A stretch of 64,000 nt of DNA from Bacteroidota bacterium (lineage in GTDB: Bacteria > Bacteroidota > Bacteroidia > Flavobacteriales > Flavobacteriaceae), in assembly GCA_023434025.1 (NCBI GenBank), contig JAEYTL010000030.1, positions 62,001 to 126,000 on the forward strand, read 5' to 3'. The translations under genes were made by a program, and so were the position numbers. The first letter of the stretch is position 1. Each line of letters opens with the position of its first letter. Positions 42,628 through 52,095 of the stretch are shown piece by piece. Below the pieces are notes generated by a model, which saw only the letters and a list, made by a program, of their open reading frames with translations, was not told where the DNA came from and did not search any database.

Positions 42628-43935
42628 CTAAATAACTGCTTTTTCCATTTTAGGAACCAGTAAACTAAAAAGGCTCCACGAGATTAAATAGGCTAAAGCA
42701 CAAAATGCAAACAGGATGTAGTAACCGGTTTCTATTTTACCGAGGTCTTTGTAATGGTCCAATACTATTCCTGCCGATTTTGCAACAATTACCCCGCCAA
42801 CCGCACCGATCATTCCCCCGATTCCAACAACGGAGGCCACGGCCTTTTTGGGAAACATATCCGATACTGTTGTGAAAATATTGGCCGACCATGCCTGATG
42901 GGCAGCCGTTGCTAATCCGATAATAAGAATGGAATACCAATAATTAATTTTTCCCAGTTCCTGAGCTGCCAGCATAGGCAAGGCCAATAACGCAAAAAGC
43001 AACAACGAACTTTTACGGGCCTTATGTACAGGCCACCCTATTTTAATGAAATGTCCGGACAGCCATCCGCCGGCTATACTTCCAAACATGGCCATCGTAT
43101 ATACAACGGCAATCGGGAAAGCCAGTTCCAGTTTGCTCATATTGTATTCTTTGTTCAAAAAAGACGGAAGCCAGAACAATAGGAACCACCAAACCGGATC
43201 CGTAAAAAATTTAAGCAGAGCGAAGGACCATGTCTGGCGGTACTTCAGCAAATCCAGCCATTTTACTTTTTTCTCTTTATCAGGAATATGGTCTGTGTTG
43301 TCATCACTGTGAATGTAATCATATTCCGCCTTGGATAATTTGCGGTGCTTGGCCGGGGTTTCATAAAAAAACGCCCATAGAATCAACCAGATCAAACCAA
43401 CAGCTCCTGTCAGGATGAAAGCCCACTCCCAACCCAAGGTAGCCGCAATAAGCGGAACGGTTAAAGGTGCAACGATAGCTCCTACATTACTGCCGGAATT
43501 AAAAATGCCCGTAGCCAGTGCCCGTTCTTTTTTAGGAAACCATTCTGCGACGGTTTTGATGGCTGCCGGAAAATTACCGGCTTCACTGATTCCTAAAAAC
43601 CCACGGGCAATGCTGAACCCGAAAGTTGATCTGGCAAAAGCATGCCCCATAGCCGCCAGACTCCAGACGGTCAGCGAAATAGCATAGCCCAGTTTTGTTC
43701 CAACCCGGTCTATGATGTAACCGGCCCCTACCATCCCTAAAGCATAAGTAACCTGAAAGGCAATTACAATATTGGCGTAATCCGATTCGTTCCATCCGAA
43801 CAATGGCTCCAGGTAATCATCTTTTAACAGGCTGATGACCTGCCTGTCTAAATAATTGATTGTGGTGGCAAAAAACACCAGTGATAAAATGGTCCATCGG
43901 TATTTTTTAGGTGTTTTAACAGCTGTGTTTTCCAA
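42628..43935 (-). CDS. MFS hexuronate transporter (ExuT-like)
   Basis: A 435-aa inner-membrane permease of the anion:cation symporter group. It has twelve helices. Motifs include TTINYLDRQVISLLKDD in helix 1, RVGTKLGYAISL between helices 2 and 3, and RGFLGISEAGNFPAAIKTVAEWFPKKERALATGIFNSGSNVGA, the ExuT/GudP-type helix 4-5 signature. It should import glucuronate or galacturonate by proton symport. That matches the uronate-catabolic operon at 47562-52764. It sits between the GH-A-like lipoprotein gene and bglX in one operon. Confidence 0.9.
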   Translation of the reverse strand: MENTAVKTPKKYRWTILSLVFFATTINYLDRQVISLLKDDYLEPLFGWNESDYANIVIAFQVTYALGMVGAGYIIDRVGTKLGYAISLTVWSLAAMGHAFARSTFGFSIARGFLGISEAGNFPAAIKTVAEWFPKKERALATGIFNSGSNVGAIVAPLTVPLIAATLGWEWAFILTGAVGLIWLILWAFFYETPAKHRKLSKAEYDYIHSDDNTDHIPDKEKKVKWLDLLKYRQTWSFALLKFFTDPVWWFLLFWLPSFLNKEYNMSKLELAFPIAVVYTMAMFGSIAGGWLSGHFIKIGWPVHKARKSSLLLFALLALPMLAAQELGKINYWYSILIIGLATAAHQAWSANIFTTVSDMFPKKAVASVVGIGGMIGAVGGVIVAKSAGIVLDHYKDLGKIETGYYILFAFCALAYLISWSLFSLLVPKMEKAVI

Positions 43936-43994
43936 TTTATGTTTATTTTATTTTGTCCATTTCCTTCAGCTCACAATATAAGAGTGTCTCCCGG

Positions 43995-45518
43995 TTACTT
44001 TTTATCATCCAGGTATCGGATCAGTTCATACGTATGGTCATTCAATATTTTCATATTCCTCATCAGCGGTTCATAATGATTATAATTACTATTGATGATC
44101 CCTTTATTGGAATCACGGTTAGAATAATCTGTTTTCAGGTTTTCCGGATCATTGTCCTGGTATCGGAACCAATGCCATCCTACACACGCTTTACTTTTTA
44201 ATAGTTCAATGGTAAAATTCTGATAAAAATAGCCCCGATCCAATTGAGTAGGTACATTCCACCCCGCTCCGGTTTTGTTAGGCAGACCGGAATCTTCCCC
44301 TTTTGTATACCATTCTGTGATCAGAAACGGTTTTCCTGACCATTTTTCCCAACTGGTCAGGATCGGTTGTTCCGGTTCCCATTTCCGGTAATGGTTAACC
44401 GAAACAATGTCCATGTATTTTCCGGCTACTTCAAAGATTTTCGGATTGTCTAACTCATCTGATTCCTGGTTAAACCGGCAACCTAAATAAAGGTGATTAG
44501 GATCATATTTTCTGACGGCCTCGGCTACTTTTTTGAGGTATGTTTCAAAATAGAACGCTGTAAATTCCTCCCGGTCTTCCTCAGTTATATCTTCAACAGA
44601 TGCCTTTTTTCCTTTTCTGGCATCAAACCATTTTCTGGCCGCAATATATCCGGCTTCATCTTTGTTTAAACGGGTAAGGTGCCTGTCTAACGCATCATCA
44701 ACCCAGGGCAGTTCATTGTCGGTAAAATAACCCAGCAGGTATTTATCATTTTTGAATTTTTCTATTTTAGCTATTTCTTTTTCCACATAAACATCAAATT
44801 CAGGATCAAACACCATGGCCAGGTCAAAGCGGAAGCCCTGCCATCCGGCTTCTTCATATTGACCGCCGAATTTTTTTAAATGTTCTCTTTTGTAGGCTCC
44901 CATCGGACTGACAATGACAGTGTAAACCAGCGGATTTTCGGTTGCTCTGATCAGATCAACAGCAGACCAGGCTCCCGTACCGTTAAAACCATGCTCTTTT
45001 AAATAATTACTTTCTTCTGACACCCAGTTCTCTTCTGTTTTGTATCTGGTTTCAAGTGCTCTTCGCTGGTTATCTGAAGTTCCGGGACCAAAAACAGCTA
45101 CGCCTTTGTGAATAAACGGATAGCCGTCAGGATCTATAATCCACCAACGACCATCTCTTTTTTCCGTTCTGAAAAATCCGGTTGCTTTTGAAGGTGATAC
45201 TTTCCATGAACCATAAACCGTTGTCTGCGGATCTTTGGTGTAATGAAACTCCGGAAGTTTGTCTATTGTTTTGGCAATATAAGGCTTCCAAAGCGAATCA
45301 TCGGCATTTTTTCTGGCCATAACCTGATGGTATTCTTCCTTATAATTTATTTTGTTCTTTTTGGAATCCTGCTGACAGGAAACAGTTGAACTTATTAATC
45401 CAAAAAGGAATAGTTGAGTCATCAACACTTTGGTCTGGGTTGCAGCTTTTCTTTTCACGCTTGATTTTTTTATAGTTGATACTGTTAAGCCCGGAAATAA
45501 ATCTTTATTCTCCGGCAA
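43995..45518 (-). CDS. Clan GH-A-like glycoside hydrolase lipoprotein (agarase-like, family unassigned)
   Basis: A 507-aa frame. The lipobox is FGLISSTVSC. N-terminal KRDGRWWIIDPDGYPFIHKGVAVFG resembles agarase/GH50-like enzymes. Counting from 45518, candidate catalytic acids fit a (beta/alpha)8 retaining enzyme: E269 in FTDNELPW (acid/base) and E402 in LITEWYTKGED (nucleophile). A distinctive VGWHWFRYQDNDPE block follows. I cannot assign a CAZy family. Substrate probably a glucuronate-containing glycan, from context. An in-frame GTG at 45458 after an A-rich leader gives a better-sized signal peptide and may be the true start. First gene of the operon with the uronate permease and bglX. Confidence 0.82.
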   Translation of the reverse strand: MPENKDLFPGLTVSTIKKSSVKRKAATQTKVLMTQLFLFGLISSTVSCQQDSKKNKINYKEEYHQVMARKNADDSLWKPYIAKTIDKLPEFHYTKDPQTTVYGSWKVSPSKATGFFRTEKRDGRWWIIDPDGYPFIHKGVAVFGPGTSDNQRRALETRYKTEENWVSEESNYLKEHGFNGTGAWSAVDLIRATENPLVYTVIVSPMGAYKREHLKKFGGQYEEAGWQGFRFDLAMVFDPEFDVYVEKEIAKIEKFKNDKYLLGYFTDNELPWVDDALDRHLTRLNKDEAGYIAARKWFDARKGKKASVEDITEEDREEFTAFYFETYLKKVAEAVRKYDPNHLYLGCRFNQESDELDNPKIFEVAGKYMDIVSVNHYRKWEPEQPILTSWEKWSGKPFLITEWYTKGEDSGLPNKTGAGWNVPTQLDRGYFYQNFTIELLKSKACVGWHWFRYQDNDPENLKTDYSNRDSNKGIINSNYNHYEPLMRNMKILNDHTYELIRYLDDKK

Positions 45519-45543
45519 GGTTTTTCATGAACCAAAGATTGAA

Positions 45544-45601
45544 AAAATATAACACGGGTGAGGTTTTAAATATGCTTATAAAAGGGGGCATTTGTGCTTT
45601 A
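45544..45601 (-). promoter_or_regulatory. Regulated promoter E: TGCCCCC box (45601-45580) and -7 TATATTTT (45551-45544)
   Basis: First C of the box at 45598 is 47 nt upstream of the -7 element. It drives the GH-A-like, permease and bglX unit. The weakest of the five box matches. Confidence 0.5.
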
Positions 45602-45647
45602 ACATCCGTGCTGGCTGAGATTCAATAAAATCTCAGGGGAGCCATAA

Positions 45648-45676
45648 AAAAACCGTGAAAAAATTCCACGGTTTTT
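45648..45676. terminator. Intrinsic terminator of the 45700 lipoprotein gene
   Basis: AAAAACCGTG and CACGGTTTTT pair over a 9-nt loop. On the minus strand it ends in a T-tract 24 nt after the stop codon. Confidence 0.85.
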
Positions 45677-45699
45677 ATTGTCAAAAAATAAACAATTGA

Positions 45700-47109
45700 T
45701 TAATCTACTGAAAGGAAAACATCATCCACATACCAATCAAAATTTCGGCTGGTATCAGTCGGAGAAGTTGTTCCAAAATCGGCATCGTCACTTCTCAGCA
45801 CCAGAATTTCAGCGATGGAAGAAAGATTCGCATTAAAATCAGTTAAGGGAATTTTCACATTGTGCCACTGCCCGTCTCTTGCCATGCCATAAGTTGCATC
45901 TGTTGTAGCCGAATTTAAGGTTACCCAATGATTAGATCCGCCGGAAAGTTTTATTCTGACCCTTAAATTATACGTTGATGTAGTTTTCAGACTGAGATTA
46001 TAATAGTTATATCCGGTTGCATTAACCGGGCTGTTGGTTATCATCGTTGCCATGGCTCCCCAGGTTTGAAACGAAGAGGAATTAGCCGGATCAAACTTAT
46101 AATACAAAGCGTTGTTTCCGTGGGCTGCATTTCCAACCTGAGAAATTACAAAATTAGCATTGTTTACCGGAAGCATTACAGCATTGTTTACCGCCGTTAT
46201 TTCCCGCTCGGTATAAATGCCCAATCCGTTAATTGGTCCTGCGGGAACGCCAACACTAACATTTACTTTGTCCAGGTTTGTATCTCCACCCGTAAAATAG
46301 AACCGTAGCGTGTAAGATCCGGCAGCAAGGTTGACGCCTTCAATGGTTCTGCCTGTAAAGACATTCCATCCGCCGGTATTTGCAAAATTACCTGTCTGCC
46401 CCAAATCAGTAACCACTCCGGTATTTTGATTTACCGATTGAAGTCTGATGGAACTACCCCCGGCCGGACTGCCGGAGGCAACCATGAATTCAAAATCATA
46501 CGCTCCTGATTCGGTAACATTAACAGTGTAATTTGTCCACTCACCTTCATTGGTATAACTGATATAGGCCTGTGTGCCAACCACAATATCTACCCCATCA
46601 TCCTGCCGGTAAGTCGCACTTCCGTTTGCTACAGCAAGGTTTTCTTCTTCAAAATCATGATACCCAACACCTTCTCCGCCTAAATCATAATTCTCCGCCT
46701 CAATAACTCCCGGCAGATCAACCGGAGTTCCTCCAAAAGGAAGAGCAGGGTCAATTCCTTTTACTACAATCGAAAAAGTTATGGTTTCAATCGTATTGTC
46801 GATGTATTTAACCACTAATTTAGCTTCAAATGTTCCGGGTTCATTATATGTAACATCAACATCCGGATTAATGGAGGTTGCCGGTGACCCTCCCTGAAAT
46901 GTCCAGTTGGTGGTCAGGGCTTTCACTGATGTACTGGTAAAACTCACCGTTTCGCCAAAATCTATAGTAGTACTTGATGCTTCGGCTTGTGTCTGCCCTT
47001 TTTCAAATAAGGTTACTTCTCTGACATCATCATCACAAGAAAAAATAAAAACCGCAAGCAAAAAGATAAAGCACTTGCTTTTTAATTGTTTGTTTATTTT
47101 CAAAATCAT
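45700..47109 (-). CDS. Surface glycan-binding lipoprotein, PKD-CBM6-galactose-binding-like
   Basis: A 469-aa protein. The lipobox is AVFIFSC with DDD directly after Cys, a surface-export signal. A PKD domain (about 35-115: TVSFTSTSVKALTTNWTFQGGSP) is followed by a CBM6 module (about 127-285: VIEAENYDLGGEGVGYHD, GEWTNYTVNV, YDFEFMVASGS, YTLRFYFTGGDTNLDKVNV). A C-terminal galactose-binding-like module (about 295-469) matches that of the 39416 protein. No catalytic domain, so it acts as a cell-surface glycan-binding protein that helps the SusCD complex capture substrate. It is monocistronic, with its own regulated promoter and terminator. Confidence 0.87.
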   Translation of the reverse strand: MILKINKQLKSKCFIFLLAVFIFSCDDDVREVTLFEKGQTQAEASSTTIDFGETVSFTSTSVKALTTNWTFQGGSPATSINPDVDVTYNEPGTFEAKLVVKYIDNTIETITFSIVVKGIDPALPFGGTPVDLPGVIEAENYDLGGEGVGYHDFEEENLAVANGSATYRQDDGVDIVVGTQAYISYTNEGEWTNYTVNVTESGAYDFEFMVASGSPAGGSSIRLQSVNQNTGVVTDLGQTGNFANTGGWNVFTGRTIEGVNLAAGSYTLRFYFTGGDTNLDKVNVSVGVPAGPINGLGIYTEREITAVNNAVMLPVNNANFVISQVGNAAHGNNALYYKFDPANSSSFQTWGAMATMITNSPVNATGYNYYNLSLKTTSTYNLRVRIKLSGGSNHWVTLNSATTDATYGMARDGQWHNVKIPLTDFNANLSSIAEILVLRSDDADFGTTSPTDTSRNFDWYVDDVFLSVD

Positions 47110-47145
47110 AATTAATTCTGTTTAGTTAGTACTAAAAAATTTTAA

Positions 47146-47202
47146 CAAATATTTTAATTTATCCCAAAAAAAAGGGCTCTATTAATTTTTCTTTGGGGGC
47201 AA
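47146..47202 (-). promoter_or_regulatory. Regulated promoter D: TTGCCCCC box (47202-47181) and -7 AATATTTG (47153-47146)
   Basis: First C at 47199 is 46 nt upstream of the -7 element of the 45700 gene. A further CCCT lies 23 bp downstream of the box. The 452-nt gap 47110-47561 holds this and promoter A. Confidence 0.6.
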
Positions 47203-47362
47203 ATATGTACATTTTCTGTATTTTATCCGTTTTCGTTTTTATTTTATTTATGCGGTGCATTTTTTATTTTTTAAAATCGATATTCTCTTTTAATTTATAT
47301 CACTAATAATCAGACATTTAAATAAAAAATAAACTTTTTACGCATTTATTGCCCGTACATCT

Positions 47363-47419
47363 TTACCCCTAAAAAGAAATATTTGAAACGAATGATTTTT
47401 ATGGTAGTCGTTACTTTTG
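47363..47419 (+). promoter_or_regulatory. Regulated promoter A: TTACCCCT box (47363-47384) and -7 TACTTTTG (47412-47419)
   Basis: First C at 47366 is 46 nt upstream of the -7 element. It drives the glucuronate-catabolic operon, with a leader of about 135 nt. The box shares CCCCTA-N8-ATATTT with promoter B. Confidence 0.7.
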
Positions 47420-47561
47420 TATAGCATAATGACTCGTATGTATCATAAAAAAAGACAAGCTGTTCTTTGTTTTTCAAACAGTTTATTTTATGCTTAAAAA
47501 GATTGCATTGAATCAGAAAAATCCATTTCAGGTGGAAAAGTAAAACTATAAAAGGAAAGAA

Positions 47562-48389
47562 ATGAGTAAAGTTGTCGTTTTAACCGGAGCCGGAGGAGTG
47601 CTTTGCAGTACGCTGGCCAAAGCATTGGCCAAGCAGGGCTATAAAATTGCTGCAGTAGATTTGAAATTAGCTGCCGCAGAAAAAGTTGCCACAGAAATAA
47701 ATCAGGCAGGTGGAACAGCAATTGGAGTAGAAGCCAATGTGCTGGACAAATCTTCTTTAGAATCTGCCAAAGCCATTGTAAACGCTCAACTAGGTGACTG
47801 TGCGATTTTGATTAACGGAGCAGGGGGAAATCACCCGATGGGTACGACTTCAAACCCTTATTTACAGGAAGATGATTTGTTGAACGTAACAGACGGATTT
47901 AAAACTTTTTTTGATTTAGACGCAGAAGGTATTCAATTTGTTTTTAACCTGAATTTTATAGGCACTTTGTTGCCAACTCAGGTTTTTGCCAAAGACATGG
48001 TAGGTAAAAAAGGCTGTAGCATTTTAAATATTTCTTCGATGAACGCATTCACTCCCTTGACCAAAATCCCTGCTTACAGCGGAGCAAAAGCGGCAGTATC
48101 TAATTTTACACAATGGCTGGCTGTTCATTTTTCTAAAGTCGGCATCCGTGTGAATGCATTGGCTCCCGGATTTTTTCTGACCGAACAAAACAGGGCATTG
48201 CTTACAACAGCCGATGGAGCTTTAACCGATAGAGGCAATACCATTATCCGTCAAACTCCGATGGGAAGGTTTGGTGTACCGGAAGATTTAATCAGTACAA
48301 CCCTCTATTTATGTGATGAAAATTCGTCGTTTGTAACCGGTGTCGTGATTCCGGTTGATGGTGGTTTTAGTGCTTTCAGTGGTGTTTAA
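47562..48389 (+). CDS. SDR-type fructuronate reductase (D-mannonate oxidoreductase)
   Basis: A 275-aa short-chain dehydrogenase. The Rossmann motif is TGAGGVLCSTLA (8-19), with NGAG at the fourth strand, catalytic Ser in ILNISSMNAF and the YSGAK Tyr-Lys pair. The C-terminus has PMGRFGVPEDL and the final VTGVVIPVDGGFSAFSGV. Between UxaC and UxuA the pathway needs reduction of fructuronate to mannonate. No classic UxuB (long-chain polyol dehydrogenase) is present, so this SDR is inferred to fill that step, as SDRs do in other Bacteroidota uronate operons. First gene of the operon, 31 nt before uxuA. Confidence 0.85.
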   Translation: MSKVVVLTGAGGVLCSTLAKALAKQGYKIAAVDLKLAAAEKVATEINQAGGTAIGVEANVLDKSSLESAKAIVNAQLGDCAILINGAGGNHPMGTTSNPYLQEDDLLNVTDGFKTFFDLDAEGIQFVFNLNFIGTLLPTQVFAKDMVGKKGCSILNISSMNAFTPLTKIPAYSGAKAAVSNFTQWLAVHFSKVGIRVNALAPGFFLTEQNRALLTTADGALTDRGNTIIRQTPMGRFGVPEDLISTTLYLCDENSSFVTGVVIPVDGGFSAFSGV

Positions 48390-48420
48390 TTACGCAATAA
48401 CAATCTAAAAAGAAAACAAT

Positions 48421-49602
48421 ATGGAACAAACATGGCGATGGTACGGCCCCAATGACCCCGTATCTCTGTCCGATATAAAACAAGCCGGAGCAACCGGAAT
48501 TGTTACGGCTTTACACCACATTCCGAACGGTACGGTATGGACAATTGAAGAAATCAACACAAGAAAAGCGGTAATTGAAAAGGCAGGTCTTAGCTGGCGT
48601 GTAGTGGAAAGTATTCCGGTGCATGAAAATATTAAAACCAGATCCGGAAATTTTCAAAATTACATTGAAAATTACAAACAGAGTATAGCCAATTTAGCCC
48701 GTTGCGGTATTCGTATCGTATGCTACAACTTTATGCCGGTTCTGGACTGGACACGAACGGACTTAAACTATGAAACAGAAGACGGATCCAAAGCACTGCG
48801 TTTTGATGCAACGGCATTTGCAGCTTTTGAATTATACCTTCTAAAACGACCTGAAGCAGACCAGACCTATACGGATGAGCAAAAAAAAGCGGCAGAAGCC
48901 TATTTAGAACAATGCTCGGAAACCGAAATAGAAGGTCTGATCAAAAACATTATTGCAGGACTTCCGGGAGCAGAAGAAGGCTACACCCTGGAACAATTTC
49001 AAACGGTTTTAGATACATATTCCGGAATTGATGCCGCAAAGCTGAGGGAAAACCTAATCTTGTTCTTAAAGGAAATTATACCGACTGCCGCTCAAAATCA
49101 GGTTTTAATGTGTATTCATCCGGACGATCCGCCTTATCCTATTTTAGGATTGCCAAGGGTTGTGAGCACCGAAGATGATTATGCCTATCTGTTTTCACAA
49201 GTACCTCATCCTTCAAACGGCATTACGTTTTGCACAGGATCATTGGGGGTTCGAGCCGACAATCTGCTGACACAACTGTTCAAACGGTTTGCAGACAGGG
49301 TGCACTTCCTGCATTTAAGAAGCACAAAACGGGATGACAAAGGAAACTTTTACGAAGCCAATCACCTGGAAGGCGATGTAGATATGTTCAGTGTTGTAAA
49401 AGAAATTGTGCTGGAAGAACAGCGGAGAAAACTGTTGGGCAGAAAAGATGCACAAATACCGATGCGGCCGGATCACGGCCATCAGATGCTGGATGATTTA
49501 CGAAAAAAAACCAATCCGGGTTATTCGGCAATAGGCCGGTTAAGGGGATTAGCGGAACTAAGGGGACTGGAAATGGGAATATCTAAAAGTCTGACGGCAT
49601 GA
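48421..49602 (+). CDS. uxuA: Mannonate dehydratase
   Basis: A 393-aa TIM-barrel enzyme that dehydrates D-mannonate to 2-keto-3-deoxygluconate. Conserved pieces: MEQTWRWYGPNDPVSLSDIKQAGATGIVTALHHIPNG at the start, CYNFMPVLDWTRTDL, CIHPDDPPYPILGLPRVVST with metal-binding His, TFCTGSLGVRADN, HFLHLRST and MRPDHGHQMLDD. Full length for UxuA. Its stop overlaps the uxaC start by 4 nt (ATGA), so translation is coupled. Confidence 0.97.
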   Translation: MEQTWRWYGPNDPVSLSDIKQAGATGIVTALHHIPNGTVWTIEEINTRKAVIEKAGLSWRVVESIPVHENIKTRSGNFQNYIENYKQSIANLARCGIRIVCYNFMPVLDWTRTDLNYETEDGSKALRFDATAFAAFELYLLKRPEADQTYTDEQKKAAEAYLEQCSETEIEGLIKNIIAGLPGAEEGYTLEQFQTVLDTYSGIDAAKLRENLILFLKEIIPTAAQNQVLMCIHPDDPPYPILGLPRVVSTEDDYAYLFSQVPHPSNGITFCTGSLGVRADNLLTQLFKRFADRVHFLHLRSTKRDDKGNFYEANHLEGDVDMFSVVKEIVLEEQRRKLLGRKDAQIPMRPDHGHQMLDDLRKKTNPGYSAIGRLRGLAELRGLEMGISKSLTA

Positions 49603-51029
49603 ACATTAAAGCCAAACCAATCATAACCGATCATTTTTTATTGCATTCTGCGATTGCTGAAACCCTTTATCACGATTATGCCAAAGTATTGCCCATTATT
49701 GACTACCACAATCATTTATCTGCCAAACAACTTGCCGAAAACCAACCCCTGGAAAACATTACCGAAGCATGGTTAAATGGTGATCATTATAAATGGAGGG
49801 CCATGCGTGCGAACGGAATTAATGAACATTTTATCACCGGTTCCGCTACAGCGGCAGAGCGGTTTAGCAAGTGGGCAGAAACAGTACCTTATACCTTCCG
49901 AAATCCGTTGTTTCACTGGACACAGCTGGAGCTAAAACGCTATTTTGATATTGACGAGATACTGCAGCCCGATACGGCCAACAGCATTTATGACAAAGCT
50001 AATGCAGTACTCGCTCATAAAACACCGGCTCAACTGCTGGAAGATATGAGTGTTGAAGTAATTTGTACCACAGACGACCCGACCGATGACCTCCATTATC
50101 ACAAAACCATTGCCAAAACCGGATTTTTCACGAAAGTACTACCCACTTTTCGCTCAGACGAATTGTTTTTTATCGGAGAGGAAAAGTTTTTAAACTACCT
50201 GGAAAAGCTCTCGCAAAGTGTTGGATTTCCGATTCATAACTTAGAAAATCTTAGTAATGCTATTGACAAAAGGATAGATTATTTTCATAAACAGGGCTGC
50301 CGGTTATCTGATTTTGGGTTGGGGGCTGCTTTGGCTTTTGAAATGGTGAGCGTTCAGGAAGCAGATACTATTTTAAAAAAAGTACTGAACAAAAAACCAA
50401 TTAACACTTTTGAAACCAACCAGTTCCGATCTTATCTTTTTGTGCATTTAGGAAAAAAATACCATGAATACAATTGGGTTCAGCAATACCATTTAGGCCC
50501 TATCAGAAACAATAACAGTCGTCTGGCCGCACAAATCGGCTCAGATGCCGGTTGCGATTCAATAGGCGATTACCCGATGGCCAACTTCATGAGTCGGTTG
50601 TTTAATCAACTGGATACAACCAATCAACTGGCAAAGACCATTACCTACAACCTGAATCCGGCACAAAACGAAGTATTTGCCACCATGATGGGGAATTTTC
50701 AAACCGGAGGAATTCCCGGAAAAATGCAGTGGGGTTCCGGTTGGTGGTTTTTAGATCAGAAAGACGGGATGGAAAAGCAGCTGAATACACTTTCCAACAT
50801 GGGTTTATTAAGCCGCTTTGTCGGGATGCTGACCGACAGCAGAAGCTTTTTATCCTTTCCGAGGCATGAATATTTCCGTCGGATACTGTGCAATTTAATG
50901 GCCGAAGATGTTCAAAAGGGCTTACTGCCCCATGATCTTGGCTTTTTAGGACAAATGATTCAGAACATCTGCTATTATAATGCCCTGAATTATTTTAATT
51001 TTGATGGATTAAACCAAAAAGCAGTTTAA
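49599..51029 (+). CDS. uxaC: Glucuronate (uronate) isomerase
   Basis: A 476-aa amidohydrolase-fold enzyme that converts D-glucuronate to D-fructuronate (also galacturonate to tagaturonate). Motifs: PIIDYHNHLSAKQLAEN with the metal-binding His pair, DHYKWRAMRANG, EVICTTDDPTDDLHYH and LGPIRNNNSRLAAQIGSDAGCDSIGDYPMA. The C-terminus has MLTDSRSFLSFPRHEYFRRILCN. Although first in the pathway, it is third in the operon. It begins 4 nt inside uxuA and ends one base before kdgK. Confidence 0.97.
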   Translation: MNIKAKPIITDHFLLHSAIAETLYHDYAKVLPIIDYHNHLSAKQLAENQPLENITEAWLNGDHYKWRAMRANGINEHFITGSATAAERFSKWAETVPYTFRNPLFHWTQLELKRYFDIDEILQPDTANSIYDKANAVLAHKTPAQLLEDMSVEVICTTDDPTDDLHYHKTIAKTGFFTKVLPTFRSDELFFIGEEKFLNYLEKLSQSVGFPIHNLENLSNAIDKRIDYFHKQGCRLSDFGLGAALAFEMVSVQEADTILKKVLNKKPINTFETNQFRSYLFVHLGKKYHEYNWVQQYHLGPIRNNNSRLAAQIGSDAGCDSIGDYPMANFMSRLFNQLDTTNQLAKTITYNLNPAQNEVFATMMGNFQTGGIPGKMQWGSGWWFLDQKDGMEKQLNTLSNMGLLSRFVGMLTDSRSFLSFPRHEYFRRILCNLMAEDVQKGLLPHDLGFLGQMIQNICYYNALNYFNFDGLNQKAV

Positions 51030-52052
51030 ATGAGTAAGGTAATTACGTTAGGTGAAATTTTGATGCGGCTTTCTCCCGGAAACGGACTGCGTTTTACACA
51101 AGCTGATTCGTTTGACCTTTACTTTGGCGGAGGAGAATATAATGTAGCGGTTTCATTGGCCAGTTTTGGTATAGATACCGCCTTTATAACCCGTTTACCG
51201 GATAATGATCTGGGGAAAAGAGCATTGATGGACATCCGGAAACACGGTGTTTCCGATCACCATATTCTGTTGGGCGGAGAACGGCTCGGGCTTTACTTTT
51301 TTGAAGAAGGATCAGGAGTCAGAGCCGGCAAAGTTATTTATGACAGAGCCAATAGTGCTATGGCCACGCTTGAAACCGGCATAATTGACTGGAAAAAAAT
51401 CTTTAACGGTGCTGCCGTTTTTCATTGGAGCGGCATCACCCCGGCAATTTCCCAAAAAGCAGCCGATGTCTGTTTAGAGGCGTTGAAATTTGCTCATCAA
51501 GCGGGAATCATCATCAGCTGTGATCTGAATTACAGGACTGCACTCTGGCAATACGGCAAAGAACCCCAAGCGATAATGCCTGATTTATTGCACTATTGTA
51601 CGCATATTTTAGGTGACATTGATACCGCTTTGTTTATGTTAGGTAAAACAAAAACAAATCCGGATTACAGTAATTTAAAAGCATTAAACGATCAATACCA
51701 AAATCTCTTTACACTTTGTCCTCATTTAAAACAAATGGCCACTACCTTGCGGTATTCCCTGCATGCCAGTCATCAGCAGATCGGTGGAATTTGGTGTGAT
51801 CAAAGCAACATATACCAGTCTAAAATACGGGACATAACCCCGGTTGTTGACCGGATCGGCACCGGCGATGCCTTTATGAGCGGATGGCTGTACGGATTGT
51901 TACAGGAATCGTTTGATGAGCAGCACACCCTTGATTTTGCAGTAGCCGCCTGTTGTTTAAAACACACCGTTAAAGGTGATATAAACCTCGTTTCGGTCAG
52001 TGAAATTGAAGAACTGTTGAACGGAAATGATTCGGCCAAGGTAAAACGATAA
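51030..52052 (+). CDS. kdgK: 2-keto-3-deoxygluconate kinase
   Basis: A 340-aa PfkB/ribokinase-family kinase that phosphorylates KDG to KDPG. N-terminal LGEILMRLSPGNGLRFTQADSFDLYFGGGEYNVAVSLASFG contains the Gly-Gly substrate motif. SCDLNYR lies in the middle, and the ATP site and catalytic Asp are in VVDRIGTGDAFMSGWLYGLL. Starts directly at the uxaC stop (TAA-ATG), with 43 nt to the aldolase gene. Confidence 0.93.
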   Translation: MSKVITLGEILMRLSPGNGLRFTQADSFDLYFGGGEYNVAVSLASFGIDTAFITRLPDNDLGKRALMDIRKHGVSDHHILLGGERLGLYFFEEGSGVRAGKVIYDRANSAMATLETGIIDWKKIFNGAAVFHWSGITPAISQKAADVCLEALKFAHQAGIIISCDLNYRTALWQYGKEPQAIMPDLLHYCTHILGDIDTALFMLGKTKTNPDYSNLKALNDQYQNLFTLCPHLKQMATTLRYSLHASHQQIGGIWCDQSNIYQSKIRDITPVVDRIGTGDAFMSGWLYGLLQESFDEQHTLDFAVAACCLKHTVKGDINLVSVSEIEELLNGNDSAKVKR

Positions 52053-52095
52053 TCATTATATTTTGAAGTAATGAGTCACAAATAAAAAAAAGCGT

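Noticed and set aside
45590..45645. GGGGGC...GCTGGCTGAGAT resembling the first half of a TPP riboswitch
   Set aside because: The second conserved half is absent, no thiamine gene follows, and the strand is opposite to the neighbouring genes.
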